Under the pieces are notes generated by a model, which did no database searches, was not told the origin of the DNA, and worked only from the letters and a program-made list of their open reading frames with translations. 8,229 nt of DNA from JBQTIM01 sp052388135 (GTDB lineage Bacteria; Elusimicrobiota; Elusimicrobia; FEN-1173). Positions 6,546 to 8,229 of this stretch are shown one piece after another. The stretch's first letter is position 1. Each line of letters begins with the position of its first letter. A program made the translations under genes and the position numbers. The stretch covers positions 1 to 8,229 of the forward strand of contig JBQTIM010000104.1 in assembly GCA_052388135.1 (NCBI GenBank), in the 5' to 3' direction.

Positions 6546-8229
6546 ATGCCGCAAGCGGCGTCCATCGAGCGAGAACCTGAGTTAAAAAGCTCTCCGCGGG
6601 CTCCCGAGGCCCCGGCCGCTCGCCGCCGAGACGGCAAGACTCTGCCGTGGATGGCGCTCTTGGCCGCCTTGGGGATTTTGGCTTACACCCACACCCTCCG
6701 TTACCCCTTTGTGTACGACGACGACGCTTTCGTCGTCTTGAACGAATCCATCCGCAGCCTTAGGAACACGCCTTCTTTTTTCAGCGAGCCGGGCACGCTG
6801 GCCTTCGATCAACAGCTGGCCCACGACAATTACCGCCCCCTGGTCACCCTGTCCTTCGCCTTGAACTATGCGCTTCACGCGCTCGATCCTCTGGGTTATC
6901 GGGCTCTCAATCTCTTGCTGCACATCGGCAACGCCCTCTTAATTTTCCAATTGGCTTTGGGACTTTTTGGAGCTCGAAACCGGCCGGCCTCTTCGCCGGG
7001 CGGAAGGGCGGATCCGCGGTTCGCGGCCTTCCTGGCGTCGGCCGTTTTCCTGCTCCACCCGGTCCAGGTGGAATCCGTGGTTTTCGTTTCAAGCCGGTCC
7101 AATTTGTTATCCCTTTTCTTCTTTCTGCTGGCATTCCATTTTCACGTCCGTCGCGGCCGGGCGGACGCCTGGTCTCTTGCGCTTTTCAGTCTGGCCCTGC
7201 TGTCCAAGGAAATGGTGATCGTTTTGCCGGCGACCTTGGCGCTGTGGCATATCTTCTTCAGCGGACCGTCGGCGGCCTCCGCTGACTCCCCGCCGAAAAA
7301 AAGCCCGGAATGGCTGAAGGACTCGCTTATGCCCGCCTTCCGGGGCGCCCTGCCGTACTTCGCCGTGGCGGCGCTCTACTTCGCCCTGCGGACCGCCATG
7401 CTGGACCGCGTGGGACAATCGGCGCCCTGGGGAGGCACGGCCTGGTGGACGTTCCTGACCATGCTCAAGGGTTTCGCGGCCTACGTGAAACTCATGCTTC
7501 TGCCCTATCCCCTCAGCTTGGAATACCTCTTCGTCGTGAGCCGCTCGCTCTTCGAGCCCAAGGTTCTTCTGTCCGCCGCCGTTCTCTCCGGCGTAATGGC
7601 CGCGGCGTGGCGGGCGCGGAAAACGCTTCCTGTGTTTTCCTTCGGGGTCCTGTTTTTCTTCGTCGGACTGATGCCCGTGGCGAACATCATCCCCATCAAG
7701 GCCGTCATCCAAGAGAGGTTCATGTACCTGTCGGTCATCGGCTTCGGCTTGGCGGCGGGGGATTTGCTTCTGTTCCTTTCCAGCCGGGGCGCCGTGCATT
7801 TCGGCGTTCTCCTGGCTTACGCTTTCATCACTCTCCTCCGCAGTCAGGACTGGCGCAGCGGCATGGCCCTGGTGCAGGCCACGCTGAAAACCTGTCCCCA
7901 AAGCGCGCGGATGCACTACGGTTTGGGACGGCAATACGCCGCCCAGGGAGAATTCGATAAAGCGGCCGGAGAATTCAAGGTGGCGCTGTCCATAGACCCG
8001 CAATACGACGAGGCCAACCGGGACCTGGGGCGTATCGCGCTTCAGAACGGAGACACGGAATCGGCCGTCGCAAGCTATCGCAAGACGCTTCAGACGAGGG
8101 TGAACGCCGGGGAAGCGTTGTTCGACATGGGGACCGCATATTTGAAGGCTGGAAATTACGTCGAGGCCATTAAAGCGTTTGAGCAGGCCATGGGCGGCAA
8201 CCTCAAAAATGCCAACAGCGAAATGGCCA
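6546..8229 (+). CDS. TMTC-like GT-C glycosyltransferase with C-terminal TPR repeats (3' end outside window)
   Basis: The frame is open from ATG 6546 to the right edge (561 complete codons), so the C-terminus is missing. The start lies four bases after the upstream stop, with AAAGGA at 6532-6537 eight bases away. A polar, Arg/Pro-rich cytoplasmic tail (about 33 residues) leads into the first helix, then the external acidic motif YDDDAFVVLN (D58-D60). Y96-R97-P98 begins YRPLVTLSFALNYALHALD, a hallmark of TMTC-type proteins. HPVQVESVVFVSSRSN (H171, E176), LLSKEMVIVLPA and NIIP...QERFMYLS (E390, R391) match the order of motifs in this family. From about residue 453 there are three TPR units: YGLGRQYAAQGEFDKAAGEF, LGRIALQNGDTESAVASY and MGTAYLKAGNYVEAIKAFEQ. 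Animal TMTCs are O-mannosyltransferases for cadherins. Bacterial relatives are mostly uncharacterised; a protein-glycosylation role, with the TPRs outside the membrane binding acceptor proteins, is inferred. Co-transcription with the preceding glycosyltransferase is very likely. Confidence 0.87.
   Translation, partial: MPQAASIEREPELKSSPRAPEAPAARRRDGKTLPWMALLAALGILAYTHTLRYPFVYDDDAFVVLNESIRSLRNTPSFFSEPGTLAFDQQLAHDNYRPLVTLSFALNYALHALDPLGYRALNLLLHIGNALLIFQLALGLFGARNRPASSPGGRADPRFAAFLASAVFLLHPVQVESVVFVSSRSNLLSLFFFLLAFHFHVRRGRADAWSLALFSLALLSKEMVIVLPATLALWHIFFSGPSAASADSPPKKSPEWLKDSLMPAFRGALPYFAVAALYFALRTAMLDRVGQSAPWGGTAWWTFLTMLKGFAAYVKLMLLPYPLSLEYLFVVSRSLFEPKVLLSAAVLSGVMAAAWRARKTLPVFSFGVLFFFVGLMPVANIIPIKAVIQERFMYLSVIGFGLAAGDLLLFLSSRGAVHFGVLLAYAFITLLRSQDWRSGMALVQATLKTCPQSARMHYGLGRQYAAQGEFDKAAGEFKVALSIDPQYDEANRDLGRIALQNGDTESAVASYRKTLQTRVNAGEALFDMGTAYLKAGNYVEAIKAFEQAMGGNLKNANSEMA

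Noticed and set aside
5492..6637. A 381-codon open frame on the - strand, antisense to the family 39 glycosyltransferase
   Set aside because: Its composition is that of a shadow frame and it has no motif. The + strand gene has membrane helices and family motifs across the whole stretch. Antisense frames at 1109-1843, 1963-2826 and 2854-3720 were rejected for the same reason.

Overview
The window carries seven genes, all on the + strand, packed almost end to end in GC-rich DNA. They form two blocks separated by one AT-rich spacer. Nothing here fixes the taxon. The GC-rich composition, the lipobox protein, the three-subunit (CAB) succinate:quinone oxidoreductase with a single five-helix cytochrome b, and a TMTC-like glycosyltransferase with TPR repeats suggest an uncultured environmental bacterium with a Gram-negative-type envelope. 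Elusimicrobiota, Omnitrophota, Acidobacteriota or a deltaproteobacterial lineage would all fit; this is inference.

Block 1 (1-4738): the C-terminal bulk of an unrecognised lipoprotein whose start lies before the window; one base later a small CoA-binding (YccU-type) Rossmann protein; then sdhC-sdhA-sdhB. sdhC and sdhA overlap by 4 bases. sdhA and sdhB are separated by 82 bases that contain a perfect 12-base palindrome and competing hairpins. All FAD, heme and Fe-S ligand positions that can be recognised are present, so the enzyme looks intact. It would oxidise succinate, or reduce fumarate, with (mena)quinone at the cytoplasmic membrane. sdhC has no ribosome-binding site, but a -35/-10 pair ends exactly at its ATG, so it may be read from a leaderless transcript.

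Spacer (4739-4885): 147 bases, much richer in A/T than the genes. It contains a perfect 10-base inverted repeat (TACTGTAAAT / ATTTACAGTA) bounding 96 bases that are about 31% GC by hand count. This could be a small mobile-element or REP-like remnant, or a regulatory region, or both.

Block 2 (4886-8229): two multi-spanning GT-C membrane glycosyltransferases, 4 bases apart. The first is an ArnT/PMT-like family 39 protein. The second resembles TMTC protein O-mannosyltransferases, has C-terminal TPR repeats, and runs off the right edge. Together they suggest transfer of lipid-linked sugars to proteins or glycans outside the cytoplasmic membrane.

I found no tRNA, rRNA, CRISPR array, intact transposase or convincing factor-independent terminator. 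I do not see a clearly new multi-gene system. The most interesting points are the repeat-bounded spacer, the possible leaderless sdhC promoter and the unidentified lipoprotein.
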